The notes under the pieces were generated by a model, which worked only from the letters and a program-made list of their open reading frames with translations, was not told where the DNA came from and ran no database searches. 17,122 bases of DNA from an uncultured bacterium (GTDB lineage Bacteria; Bacillota; Clostridia; Lachnospirales; Lachnospiraceae), in the NCBI GenBank assembly GCA_937893485.1, contig CALBJL010000181.1, positions 1-17,122 on the forward strand, given 5' to 3'. A program made the position numbers and the translations under genes. The number at the start of each line of letters is the position of its first letter. Position 1 is the stretch's first letter. Below are positions 7,286 to 14,054 of this stretch, one piece after another.

Positions 7286-9052
7286 TTATGCATAGTGTGT
7301 GACCACGATCTGGATACTTGTGATGCCCTGATAGCTGTTGATCTGCGGATAATAGGTAAACGCAAACCGCATCTGCTGCGGTCTCCCGCACAGCAGGGCA
7401 TCCACTTCATCTACTCCGTATTTTTCCCTATAATAGTCTAAAAATTCCTCCGCATCCCCAAAATAAAGTGCATCCACCACCCCGTGTCTGCCGATGAGCT
7501 GGAGCTTTAGCATATTATGCTCTTTTCCTATAAGAGATGCGCGCCTTGCAAACAGCTCCTTATCTGCAAAAATAGGCTTTTCATTGCCGTTTCCGCAAGG
7601 CTCCAGTACCGATAGCTGTTCGATCAGCGTCTGTGTGATATAGGAAATCGGCATCGGTACATCGATCCGGATCGTCTCTGTCAGATCTTCCTCTGATAAC
7701 TGCGCCTGTTCACACAGCAGCCGTTCAAACTCCTCCAGATGCTCCGGCGCGAGCGAGAGTCCCGCCGCCATCGCATGACCTCCGAATTTGATGAGCAGTG
7801 ATCCGACACGGCTCAGATGCTCATACATGTGGTAAGAGGGAATCGAGCGTCCGGAGCCTTTCACGCAGTCCTCCCCGTTCGTCAGCACATAGGTCGGACG
7901 GTAATAGCGCTCGCGCAGACGTCCGGCGATAATGCCCGCCAGACTCTCATGAGTCTGCGGCAGATAAACGACCAGCACCGGATGTTTCCACAATTTCTGC
8001 TCCTCGACGAGACGAACCGCCTCCTCGACCCCTTCTGTGGTCAGTTGTTTGCGCTCATCATTGAGCGACACCAGCTCCTGTGCGATCTTCTGTGCACGCC
8101 AATGATCCGTCTCTATGAGCAGCTCCAGCGCGCGCTTTGCCGTGTCCAGCCTGCCGGTCGCGTTGATACAGGGACCGATCACATAGCCGATATGATACGC
8201 GCGAAGCTGGTCTGCATCGAGACCGCTGCACGCGATCAGCGCCTGCAATCCGATATTGTCCGTCCGGCGCAGCTGCTCCAGTCCAAGCGTCGTGATCGTG
8301 CGGTTCTCCCCGCGTAGCTCCATCACATCCCCGATCGTCGCAAACGCCGCATATTGCAGGTATTTCTGCCATGCGTCCGTCTGTCCGCATGCGCGCTGTA
8401 CCAGTTGCAGCACCTTCCACGCCACGACCGCCCCGCAGATCCCCTTGCACGGGTATTCACAGTCCTCACGCTTCGGATCGACAACCGCATCCGCCTGCGG
8501 CAGCACGGCTGTCGCGGTATCTCCCTCCCAGTACAGCGGCATCTCGTGGTGGTCTGTCACAACAACGGTCATGCCGAGCTCCTTCGCCCGTGCGATCTCT
8601 GCGGCAGCCGCAATACCGTTATCACAAGTCAGGATCGTATCACAGCCCTGCTCAGCAGCTTCCCGAATCAGCTTTTCACTCAGTCCGTAGCCGTCCTTGA
8701 TCCGGTGCGGCAAGGTATAGTCCACACACGCGCCACATGCCTTTAGTCCATCATATAAAATATAGGTAGAAAAAATACCGTCGATATCATAGTCACCGAT
8801 AATCCGTATCTTTGCCTGCTGGCGAATCTTGGTCAGCAGAATCTGCGCTGCCTTTCCGGCATCCTTTAAAAGAGACGGCTCATACAAGCGGTCTGTCGAT
8901 GGATGAAAATACTCGTCCAGTTCCTGCTCCCCGACTACTTCCCTATTGCGCACCACACGCGCGATAACCGGGTCGACACCATAGGTCTTTCCGATTCCGT
9001 TAAAATCCGCGCTTTTTGCGAGTACCACCCATTTTTCAGCTTTCTTTCTCAT
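7286..9052 (-). CDS. recJ: Single-stranded-DNA-specific exonuclease RecJ
   Basis: RecJ degrades single-stranded DNA 5' to 3' in recombination and mismatch repair. The 588-aa length fits the shorter clostridial forms. The DHH phosphoesterase motifs are clear: IIGDYDIDG (84-92, with D87, D89 and D91), CDNG (143-146) and TDHHEMP (166-172). The DHHA1 region follows with GSGRSIPSYHMYEHL and KFGGHAMAAGLSL, and a C-terminal OB-like domain ends at residue 588. The ATG is preceded by AGAGG at a normal distance. The gene stands 89 bp after the diguanylate cyclase gene, separated by a hairpin, so it may be transcribed on its own. Some Firmicutes carry more than one RecJ-like gene; this copy looks complete. 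Note that it lacks the long C-terminal extension seen in B. subtilis RecJ. Confidence 0.93.
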   Translation of the reverse strand: MRKKAEKWVVLAKSADFNGIGKTYGVDPVIARVVRNREVVGEQELDEYFHPSTDRLYEPSLLKDAGKAAQILLTKIRQQAKIRIIGDYDIDGIFSTYILYDGLKACGACVDYTLPHRIKDGYGLSEKLIREAAEQGCDTILTCDNGIAAAAEIARAKELGMTVVVTDHHEMPLYWEGDTATAVLPQADAVVDPKREDCEYPCKGICGAVVAWKVLQLVQRACGQTDAWQKYLQYAAFATIGDVMELRGENRTITTLGLEQLRRTDNIGLQALIACSGLDADQLRAYHIGYVIGPCINATGRLDTAKRALELLIETDHWRAQKIAQELVSLNDERKQLTTEGVEEAVRLVEEQKLWKHPVLVVYLPQTHESLAGIIAGRLRERYYRPTYVLTNGEDCVKGSGRSIPSYHMYEHLSRVGSLLIKFGGHAMAAGLSLAPEHLEEFERLLCEQAQLSEEDLTETIRIDVPMPISYITQTLIEQLSVLEPCGNGNEKPIFADKELFARRASLIGKEHNMLKLQLIGRHGVVDALYFGDAEEFLDYYREKYGVDEVDALLCGRPQQMRFAFTYYPQINSYQGITSIQIVVTHYA

Positions 9053-9093
9053 ATCCTCTGCCTCTCTTTATCCGCTGACACTTACTATAACGA

Positions 9094-9125
9094 AAGGAGA
9101 GCCCGATTCACTACAGGCTCTCCCG
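9094..9125 (-). terminator. Probable terminator after the diguanylate cyclase gene
   Basis: GGAGAGCC (9096-9103) pairs with GGCTCTCC (9116-9123), giving an 8-bp GC-rich stem and a 12-nt loop. On the minus strand a short, imperfect T-rich tract (TTTCGTTAT) follows, so termination would be moderate and some read-through into recJ is possible. Confidence 0.65.
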
Positions 9126-9141
9126 AATAAATATTTTTCTT

Positions 9142-10266
9142 TTAATATACAATACGGTTACGACCGCTTTCTTTTCCTTTATACAGCTTATCATCCGCCT
9201 GCTTGATGTTCGCATCCGTCGAAATATGCGGATCATACTCGGTCAGTCCTAGCGTCATCGTCACATGAATGATCTGATCCTCATAAGGGATCTCCATCCG
9301 GTTGATCTTGAGCTGGAGCTTTGACAGTTCATTCCGTGCTTCATCACCGTTCATATTCTCAAATAAGAACAGAAACTCCTCGCCACCCCAGCGGGCAACT
9401 GCCCCGACGCCGTTCATATGCTGGCGGAACAGCTCTGCCAGTTTGCGTAGCACCTCATCACCGCACTCATGTCCGTATGTATCATTGATCCGTTTGAAAT
9501 GATCAATGTCACCAATCGCCACGGACATAAACTGTGTCTCTCCGCGGTTGTAACGCTTCAGACAGTGATTCACATGATCAAGCATACAGAAACGGTTCCA
9601 CAGCTTGGTAAGCGGATCGGTCGATGCGATATGGCGCAGCTCCTTATTGTACTCCTGCAGCCTGCTCTCCATCTGAAAAGCATCCTTCGTGAAATATACA
9701 CCGGTAAACATGATCATTGCACCTTCTAAAACAATGCTCACCAGATACATGTACATCCGCAGCTGGCCCGGCAGCCACTCGATGTCCATCGCCTGTATAT
9801 ACTGACCGTGCAGGTACAAAAATACACGGATCAGATACAGAATAACCAGTGTCCGCACCGGATGTCTGCGCTCCATAAACAGATCTACCACGATGAGCGC
9901 AAAGATAAAATGATGCACGCCGGTATCACTGCCAAACAGTACATAAAAACTGCCTACCCATAACACCGTCGTAATATTCAGCATGACGTAGGAAAAACGC
10001 ATTTTATCCTGATAGGTACACCGGAATACATATCCATACAGTATGAGGAATATAGCACCAACGACTGCTAAGTGATAGCGCGCCGAAACGAGAAATCCCA
10101 CGCATACCAACAACAGGTACAACATGAATATCAATACCGACATACGCAGTACGACAACAATCTTTGGTGATTCGTTTTTGTTTTGAGGTTCCTGCAAGAC
10201 CAAATCCTTGATCTTCGTCATAATAGACAACGACCCTTCTCCCCCTTTTAATGCATATAGGTACAT
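9142..10266 (-). CDS. Membrane-bound diguanylate cyclase (GGDEF)
   Basis: Makes cyclic di-GMP from two GTP. The 374-aa protein has about six hydrophobic segments between residues 36 and 192, a short coiled stretch (198-215), then a GGDEF domain (about 210-374). The metal-binding GDIDHFKRINDTYGHECGDE (252-271) and the active-site GGEEF (294-298, in RWGGEEF) are intact, so activity is expected. The usual inhibitory RxxD site before GGEEF is absent: residues 285-288 are Asn-Gly-Val-Gly. The input to the membrane domain is unknown. The start is uncertain. ATG at 10266 has no clear ribosome binding site; GGGGGAG further down fits a TTG at codon 13 (10230) or, less well, Met16 (10221). Confidence 0.92.
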   Translation of the reverse strand: MYLYALKGGEGSLSIMTKIKDLVLQEPQNKNESPKIVVVLRMSVLIFMLYLLLVCVGFLVSARYHLAVVGAIFLILYGYVFRCTYQDKMRFSYVMLNITTVLWVGSFYVLFGSDTGVHHFIFALIVVDLFMERRHPVRTLVILYLIRVFLYLHGQYIQAMDIEWLPGQLRMYMYLVSIVLEGAMIMFTGVYFTKDAFQMESRLQEYNKELRHIASTDPLTKLWNRFCMLDHVNHCLKRYNRGETQFMSVAIGDIDHFKRINDTYGHECGDEVLRKLAELFRQHMNGVGAVARWGGEEFLFLFENMNGDEARNELSKLQLKINRMEIPYEDQIIHVTMTLGLTEYDPHISTDANIKQADDKLYKGKESGRNRIVY

Positions 10267-10373
10267 ATTAACACATTGCCCTTTTTATTTCCAGATTTTT
10301 TCGAAAAATTTTCGTAACCCGGAACCAATCTGCCGCTGATCAATATACTAAATTAACAAATGACAGGAGTGTT

Positions 10374-10409
10374 CGTAACTGCTGCTTTATGCACAGTTAC
10401 GCATTTTTT
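10374..10409 (+). terminator. Terminator-like hairpin just before the SleC-like gene
   Basis: CGTAACTG (10374-10381) and CAGTTACG (10394-10401) form an 8-bp stem with a 12-nt loop, followed by CATTTTTT (10402-10409). It ends 2 nt before the ATG at 10412. It may be an attenuator, the terminator of a small upstream transcript, or a hairpin acting on translation. Confidence 0.6.
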
Positions 10410-10411
10410 GT

Positions 10412-11140
10412 ATGAAACAGCTATATGCAATGCAGGATACTACCGATACCGGCACTCTGCAGGTCAATGTCACCTCGCGCGTCCAAAACACACCGGTTCC
10501 GGATGCGACCGTCACACTCAGCTACACCGGCGATCCCGATTCCACGCTTGAGTCGCTGCAGACCAATGAATCCGGTCAGACGCCGACCGTCACACTCGGC
10601 GCTCCTCCGGTTGAATACAGTCTGGACTCCGATCAGGAAAACCAGCCGTTTTCCCTCTACACCATCCAGATCCGTGCCGCCGGCTACCATCCGCTCAATA
10701 TATCCGGCATTGAGATCTTTTCCACGATCAAGGCGATCCAGAACGTCGCATTGACCCCGTTAGATTACGGCAACCGTTTTCGTGAAAGCATTGATATTCC
10801 GGTCAACACACTGTTCGGCGACTATCCCCCGAAGATCGAGGAAGCGGAGATCAAACCCATTGAGGAAAGCGGAGAGATCGTCCTCAGCCGCGTTGTCATT
10901 CCGGAATATGTCGTCGTACATGACGGTCCGCCAACAGACTCACGCGCGAATGATTATTATGTCCGTTACAAGGACTACATCAAAAATGTAGCCTCCAGCG
11001 AAATCTATGCAACATGGCCGGATGCAACAATCCGTGCAAATGTTCTGGCAATCATGTCCTTTACATTAAACCGGGTGTTTACGGAGTGGTATCGGAACCA
11101 ACACAAATTCTCGGTATATAATCCCCTATATTTATCTTAA
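10412..11140 (+). pseudogene. SleC-like spore cortex-lytic protein, 5' part, interrupted by the mobile element
   Basis: The open frame is 242 aa, whereas SleC-type proteins are about 420 aa or more. Residues about 10-105 look like an Ig/CNA-B-like N-terminal domain (VPDATVTLSYTGDPD), then comes the family linker PVNTLFGDYPPKIEEAEIKP, and then the conserved catalytic-region start EYVVVHDGPP, KDYIKNVASSEIYATWPDA and NVLAIMSFTLNRVFTEWYRN. In the family I recall, the latter is followed by a Gly-Tyr-x-Phe-x-Ile-Thr-Ser-Ser stretch; here the frame changes after residue about 230 and stops 12 codons later, in element DNA. The rest of the gene should lie past the right edge. SleC degrades spore cortex peptidoglycan during germination. 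No ribosome binding site precedes the ATG at 10412; AGGAG at 10365-10369 lies 9 nt before an in-frame CTG (10379). TATACTA at 10344-10350 resembles a sporulation-sigma -10. Confidence 0.82.
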
Positions 11141-12752
11141 ATTTTATCTTTATCTCTTTATCATAGATGTCTATCCGCTCAATGATTCTGCCGAGCAGCA
11201 CCTTCTTCTCTGCAATACTGCTCTCCATAAACAGCTCACCCCAATTCGATATGATACTTCCCAGTTCACTGATATCATTCTTTTTGATCTTCGTTTCCTC
11301 ATACTCCTGCTGCTTTTGCCCGATCTGATCCTGCAACTGCTGCCGCTCTGTCTGCTTTTTTTCTATAAGGGCTGATAATTGATCGACCGTAAATGCACCC
11401 TCTCCACGCAGGGCAAGGGGTATATTTTCTTGTAGCGTATCTATATCCTTCCCCACCGCTTCATACTGTTTCTCTAATTGCAGCTTCTCTTTTTGTAAGC
11501 GCTTTCGCTGTTCTTCCTGTAGCTGCATGATTTCATCATAAGTATCTGCTTCTTTGAGACTGTTGAGATAAGATGTGACCACCGAATATACGATCGGCTC
11601 TATCTCCTCCGCTCTGTATAGCGCTTTACCGCCACACTGCATACTCCCATTGGAAGCTCTGGTACACCGATACTTTCCTACATACTTTGTCCGCTTCTCA
11701 CCAGCCTTTGTCGTCCAGTAATCATACTTACTTCCATTCGTTAAACGACTTCCACAACACCCACAATAGATTAAACCCATCAACGCCAGCTTTCCAGAGG
11801 TAGTCGATGTATATTTTCCATAGCCCTGCCCCTCATCTCTCGCTCTCTTGATCCTCGCTTTTCTAGCCTCACGCATCTGCTGTGCCAGATACCATGTATC
11901 CTCCGATACATGCGCCAGCTCTGGCATTCTGTGATCGGACATGATCCAGTTCTCCATTGGTGTCCGCTCAAACGTTCCTCCACATCCGCTATGCTGTCTG
12001 CGATTATACGCGATATATCCCATATAGATCGGGTTCTGTAAAATCTGCGAAATTGTACTCGCTTTCCATGCGTCTTTGATCGCAGGCACCTTGCTTTCGT
12101 TTAATTCCTTTGCTATCTTCTGATTTCCATAATTATATCTAATACTATAATCAAAGATTTTCTCTATAATCTCTGTCTTACTATCATCTCTGACCAGATG
12201 CTTGAGGGCGCGACCATGATTGCTAATCTCTCCCGAATACTCTAATCGATACCCATAAGGTGCATACCCACCTACAAACCGCCCAGCTCTCGCAAAAGTC
12301 ATCTGCGCATCCTTCACACGCGCTCCTGTCTTTCTGCTCTCTCCCTCTGCCTGCCAGAATCTGATATAGTTCAACAGCTTATCAATATGCTCCTGCGTTT
12401 TTAGCTGCCCTTCCTTTACTGACCATACCTCTATTCCTAAATTATTTAAGGTCGTCACAAAGACCGGGCTCTCATCCTCCTTGCGCCCGATACGATCTGA
12501 CATGTATACTAATAACACATCAAACACTCTCTGTCTGGCATCTGATAAAATGTCCTGCAACACATCCCGATCTTTTATGGATGTTTTGAAACCAGATACC
12601 GCCTTCTCCACATATTCACCCTCAAACTCCCAATTTTGATGTGTCTCTATGTATGCGCGACATTCCTCTCTCTGCACTGGAATGTCTTCACTGCGCAACT
12701 GCTGCTTTGAAGATACCCGATATAAACACTTTACCCTTTTCTTCTGCTCCAT
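11079..12752 (-). CDS. Large serine recombinase (integrase/excisionase)
   Basis: A 557-aa site-specific recombinase of the phiC31/TnpX class that would integrate and excise the element. The N-terminal resolvase domain (about 5-150) has YRVSSKQQ with catalytic S14 and MSDRIGRKEDE with R87 and R90. The 'recombinase' DNA-binding domain follows (about 160-300: GGYAPYGYRL, ISQILQNPIYMGYIAYNRR). A zinc ribbon has C330-x-x-C333 and C363...C373. A coiled coil occupies about 400-490, as usual in this class. GAGGAGG precedes the ATG. The gene is at the very edge of the element and its final codons (GSDTTP) are encoded at or across the junction with the SleC-like gene, so the C-terminus would differ slightly in the excised circle. 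No separate directionality factor is recognisable. Confidence 0.95.
   Translation of the reverse strand: MEQKKRVKCLYRVSSKQQLRSEDIPVQREECRAYIETHQNWEFEGEYVEKAVSGFKTSIKDRDVLQDILSDARQRVFDVLLVYMSDRIGRKEDESPVFVTTLNNLGIEVWSVKEGQLKTQEHIDKLLNYIRFWQAEGESRKTGARVKDAQMTFARAGRFVGGYAPYGYRLEYSGEISNHGRALKHLVRDDSKTEIIEKIFDYSIRYNYGNQKIAKELNESKVPAIKDAWKASTISQILQNPIYMGYIAYNRRQHSGCGGTFERTPMENWIMSDHRMPELAHVSEDTWYLAQQMREARKARIKRARDEGQGYGKYTSTTSGKLALMGLIYCGCCGSRLTNGSKYDYWTTKAGEKRTKYVGKYRCTRASNGSMQCGGKALYRAEEIEPIVYSVVTSYLNSLKEADTYDEIMQLQEEQRKRLQKEKLQLEKQYEAVGKDIDTLQENIPLALRGEGAFTVDQLSALIEKKQTERQQLQDQIGQKQQEYEETKIKKNDISELGSIISNWGELFMESSIAEKKVLLGRIIERIDIYDKEIKIKFKINIGDYIPRICVGSDTTP
11087..11100. other. Candidate attachment-site core (attL)
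   Basis: TGGTATCGGAACCA has 4-bp inverted arms and spans the switch from host gene to element DNA; the wider match GTG...CAC (11086-11104) extends the dyad. The last codons of the recombinase gene read through it into host sequence. The exact crossover bases cannot be told without the right junction. Confidence 0.45.
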
Positions 12753-13011
12753 GCTTTCTTCCTCCTCATTACTTTTTATGCATATGTATACAATTTACAC
12801 GTATCTGTGATGATCTGCCTGCGCCCCTATGAATAATGGTGTTACTGTACACAGGTAGGAATTTTCTGAACTGAAAATTCCGTACCATATAGTGGTGGCG
12901 GTGGATTTTGCCGATTTGGAATGCGAAGCATCGGCAAAATCGGTTACTGTTTGCGCAAGGCGTGAACAGTAACATAATTGTTGTGATCCTGCTGACCCTA
13001 AACTATATCCA
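12753..13011. other. Structured intergenic region with three consecutive hairpins
   Basis: No gene. Hairpin 1: GGTAGGAATTTTC (12854-12866) pairs with GAAAATTCC-g-TACC (12873-12886), loop 6 nt. Hairpin 2: GATTTTGCCGAT (12904-12915) with ATCGGCAAAATC (12930-12941), perfect 12 bp, loop 14 nt. Hairpin 3: GTTACTGTTTGCGC (12943-12956) with GCGTGAACAGTAAC (12960-12973), 14 bp with two G-T pairs and a 3-nt loop. A further GTTACTGT at 12841-12848 can pair with ACAGTAAC of hairpin 3 and enclose the set. None is followed by a T-run, so these are not plain terminators. Possible roles are a single-strand or double-strand replication origin, a transfer origin, an attachment accessory site, or a structured RNA. 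The stretch 12753-12840 holds the recombinase leader. Confidence 0.8.
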
Positions 13012-13040
13012 TTGACTTTATAACAAAATTTATGTATAAT
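13012..13040 (+). promoter_or_regulatory. Promoter of the toxin-antitoxin pair
   Basis: TTGACT (13012-13017) and a perfect TATAAT (13035-13040) are 17 bp apart. Antitoxin translation starts 27 bp downstream of the -10 box. Confidence 0.85.
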
Positions 13041-13047
13041 TTTGTTA
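13021..13047. promoter_or_regulatory. Operator-like inverted repeat over the toxin-antitoxin -10 box
   Basis: TAACAAAATT (13021-13030) and AATTTTGTTA (13038-13047) are perfect 10-bp arms around a 7-bp centre. The -10 hexamer overlaps the centre and the right arm. Autoregulation by the antitoxin or the antitoxin-toxin complex is usual in this family, and this is the obvious binding site. Confidence 0.75.
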
Positions 13048-13066
13048 TCAAATGAGGAGGTGCTCT

Positions 13067-13330
13067 ATGCCGACGATCAGATCAAGTGCTGACTTGCGGA
13101 ATAATTACAACGAAATCTCTACATTTTGCCATAATTATCCCGAACCAGTTTTTATCACGAAGAATGGAAAAGGCGACCTTGCTGTTATGAGCATCGAAGC
13201 CTACGAACAACTGACCAGCCGCTTTGAACTCTACAGCCAGATCAAAGAGGGAATGGACGATATTGCATCGGGCAACACCAGACCATTTTCTGACGCTATG
13301 GCTGATATTCGGAGCCGCCGCAAGCGATGA
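13067..13330 (+). CDS. Phd/YefM-family antitoxin
   Basis: An 87-aa antitoxin that would neutralise the downstream toxin and repress the shared promoter. The N-terminal DNA-binding fold is recognisable by IRSSADLRNNYNEISTFC (about 4-21), EPVFITKNGKGDLAVMS (about 26-42) and IEAYEQL; the C-terminal part (about 55-87) is the usual flexible toxin-binding tail. The start is placed at 13067 because GAGGAGG (13054-13060) lies 6 nt before it; an in-frame ATG at 13052 would put that site inside the gene. Its stop overlaps the toxin start as ATGA, so translation is coupled. It is preceded by a near-consensus promoter with an operator-like palindrome. Confidence 0.92.
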   Translation: MPTIRSSADLRNNYNEISTFCHNYPEPVFITKNGKGDLAVMSIEAYEQLTSRFELYSQIKEGMDDIASGNTRPFSDAMADIRSRRKR

Positions 13331-13659
13331 GCTACCAGCTTTCTATCACTTCCACAGCAGAGCGCGACATTATGCGCGCTGTAGATTACATCGAGTTTAC
13401 CCTCAAAAATCCTGATGCCGCAGACCATCTGTTAGATGCTGCGACCAAGCAGATAAACTCCTTAGCTGATCTGCCACAGAGGTTTTGTTTGGTAGCTGAT
13501 CCCGTATTAGCCAGTTGGGGCATTCGTTTCGTGATCATCAATCATTACCTTGCCTTTTATATCATTGATGAGGAAAACCAGACAGTCATTGTCGTTCGTT
13601 TTCTCTATCAAAAAAGCAACTGGACTTCCATTCTTCGAGAGGGATTTTCCCTCGTTTAA
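13327..13659 (+). CDS. RelE/ParE-family toxin
   Basis: A 110-aa toxin of the RelE/ParE superfamily. Visible family features are the start YQLSITSTAERDIMRAVDYI (residues 3-22), ADHLLDAATKQINSLADLPQ (about 32-51), and the strands GIRFVIINHYLAFYIID and VIVVRFLYQKSNW near the C-terminus. The length and the pairing with a Phd/YefM antitoxin are typical. The sequence does not show whether it acts on DNA gyrase (ParE-like) or mRNA in the ribosome (RelE-like). The ATG overlaps the antitoxin stop (ATGA). It is followed at once by a strong terminator that shares the last bases of the gene. On the element it probably acts as a maintenance module. Confidence 0.9.
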   Translation: MSYQLSITSTAERDIMRAVDYIEFTLKNPDAADHLLDAATKQINSLADLPQRFCLVADPVLASWGIRFVIINHYLAFYIIDEENQTVIVVRFLYQKSNWTSILREGFSLV

Positions 13660-13689
13660 GGAATCTGTTTTCATGCAGATTCCTTTTTT
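13658..13689 (+). terminator. Intrinsic terminator of the toxin-antitoxin operon
   Basis: AAGGAATCTG (13658-13667) and CAGATTCCTT (13676-13685) form a perfect 10-bp stem with an 8-nt loop, followed by a T-run to 13689. It begins within the toxin stop codon. Confidence 0.92.
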
Positions 13690-13699
13690 ATGTATTGCC

Positions 13700-14023
13700 C
13701 TATAAACATCCCTCCTCTTTCTCTTTGGTCGGGGATTGTAACGCTTCTGTCTTATTTTGCATAGCCCCTATTTTCTCCGCGATATACTTTCTCTTTAACT
13801 CCGCTCTGATTTCTTCACCGATGTGGTTTGGTGTTTCTGAAAATGTCAACTCTACTGTATACGCTGTTCCTGTAATTCCACCCCGCGCTACATTCATAAT
13901 CGTTACGCTTTCCACTTTCATACCCCTGTCTCGCTGTTCTTCTCCTCTATCTCTATTCGTGCTTTCTTTTGAATATTCTGTGCTCGGGGTTGATTTTAGC
14001 GCGTTAGTGTATTGAAATTTCAT
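13700..14023 (-). CDS. Small protein of unknown function
   Basis: A 107-aa protein that I do not recognise. The start at 14023 is preferred over an in-frame ATG at 14059 because GGAGG lies 7 nt before it. The first 35 residues are rich in Ser, Thr, Arg and Glu and look disordered; the middle (KVESVTIMNVARGGITGTAY, TVELTFSETPN) suggests a small beta-sheet; the last third (EEIRAELKRKYIAEKIGAM) is a charged helix followed by a polar tail. It has no membrane segment or cysteine cluster apart from a penultimate Cys. It is transcribed toward the toxin-antitoxin terminator. The start codon lies in an inverted repeat that also encloses the ribosome binding site. Confidence 0.65.
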   Translation of the reverse strand: MKFQYTNALKSTPSTEYSKESTNRDRGEEQRDRGMKVESVTIMNVARGGITGTAYTVELTFSETPNHIGEEIRAELKRKYIAEKIGAMQNKTEALQSPTKEKEEGCL

Positions 14024-14054
14024 GCAAGTACCTCCATTTTTAATGATACTTGCA
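14023..14054 (-). promoter_or_regulatory. Inverted repeat enclosing the ribosome binding site of the 107-aa gene
   Basis: TGCAAGTA (14023-14030) and TACTTGCA (14047-14054) are perfect 8-bp arms, loop 16 nt. In the minus-strand mRNA the loop holds GGAGG and the 3' arm ends on the A of the start codon, so folding would restrict initiation. It could equally be a protein-binding operator. Confidence 0.6.

Noticed and set aside
9142..10266. Functional link between the diguanylate cyclase and the neighbouring SleC-like gene
   Set aside because: They are divergent with about 145 bp between them, but no shared operator was seen; proximity alone is not evidence.
10360..10551. 63-codon plus-strand frame starting before the SleC-like gene
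   Set aside because: It overlaps the SleC-like gene in another frame, its ATG has no good ribosome binding site, and the product has no family features.
12841..12973. CRISPR array or tandem repeat
   Set aside because: The repeated words are arms of hairpins, with no regular direct repeat and spacer pattern. No CRISPR array, tRNA or rRNA gene was seen anywhere in the window.
12854..12973. Hairpin cluster as intrinsic terminators of the recombinase or the toxin-antitoxin genes
   Set aside because: It lies upstream, not downstream, of both transcription units and has no T-runs after the stems.
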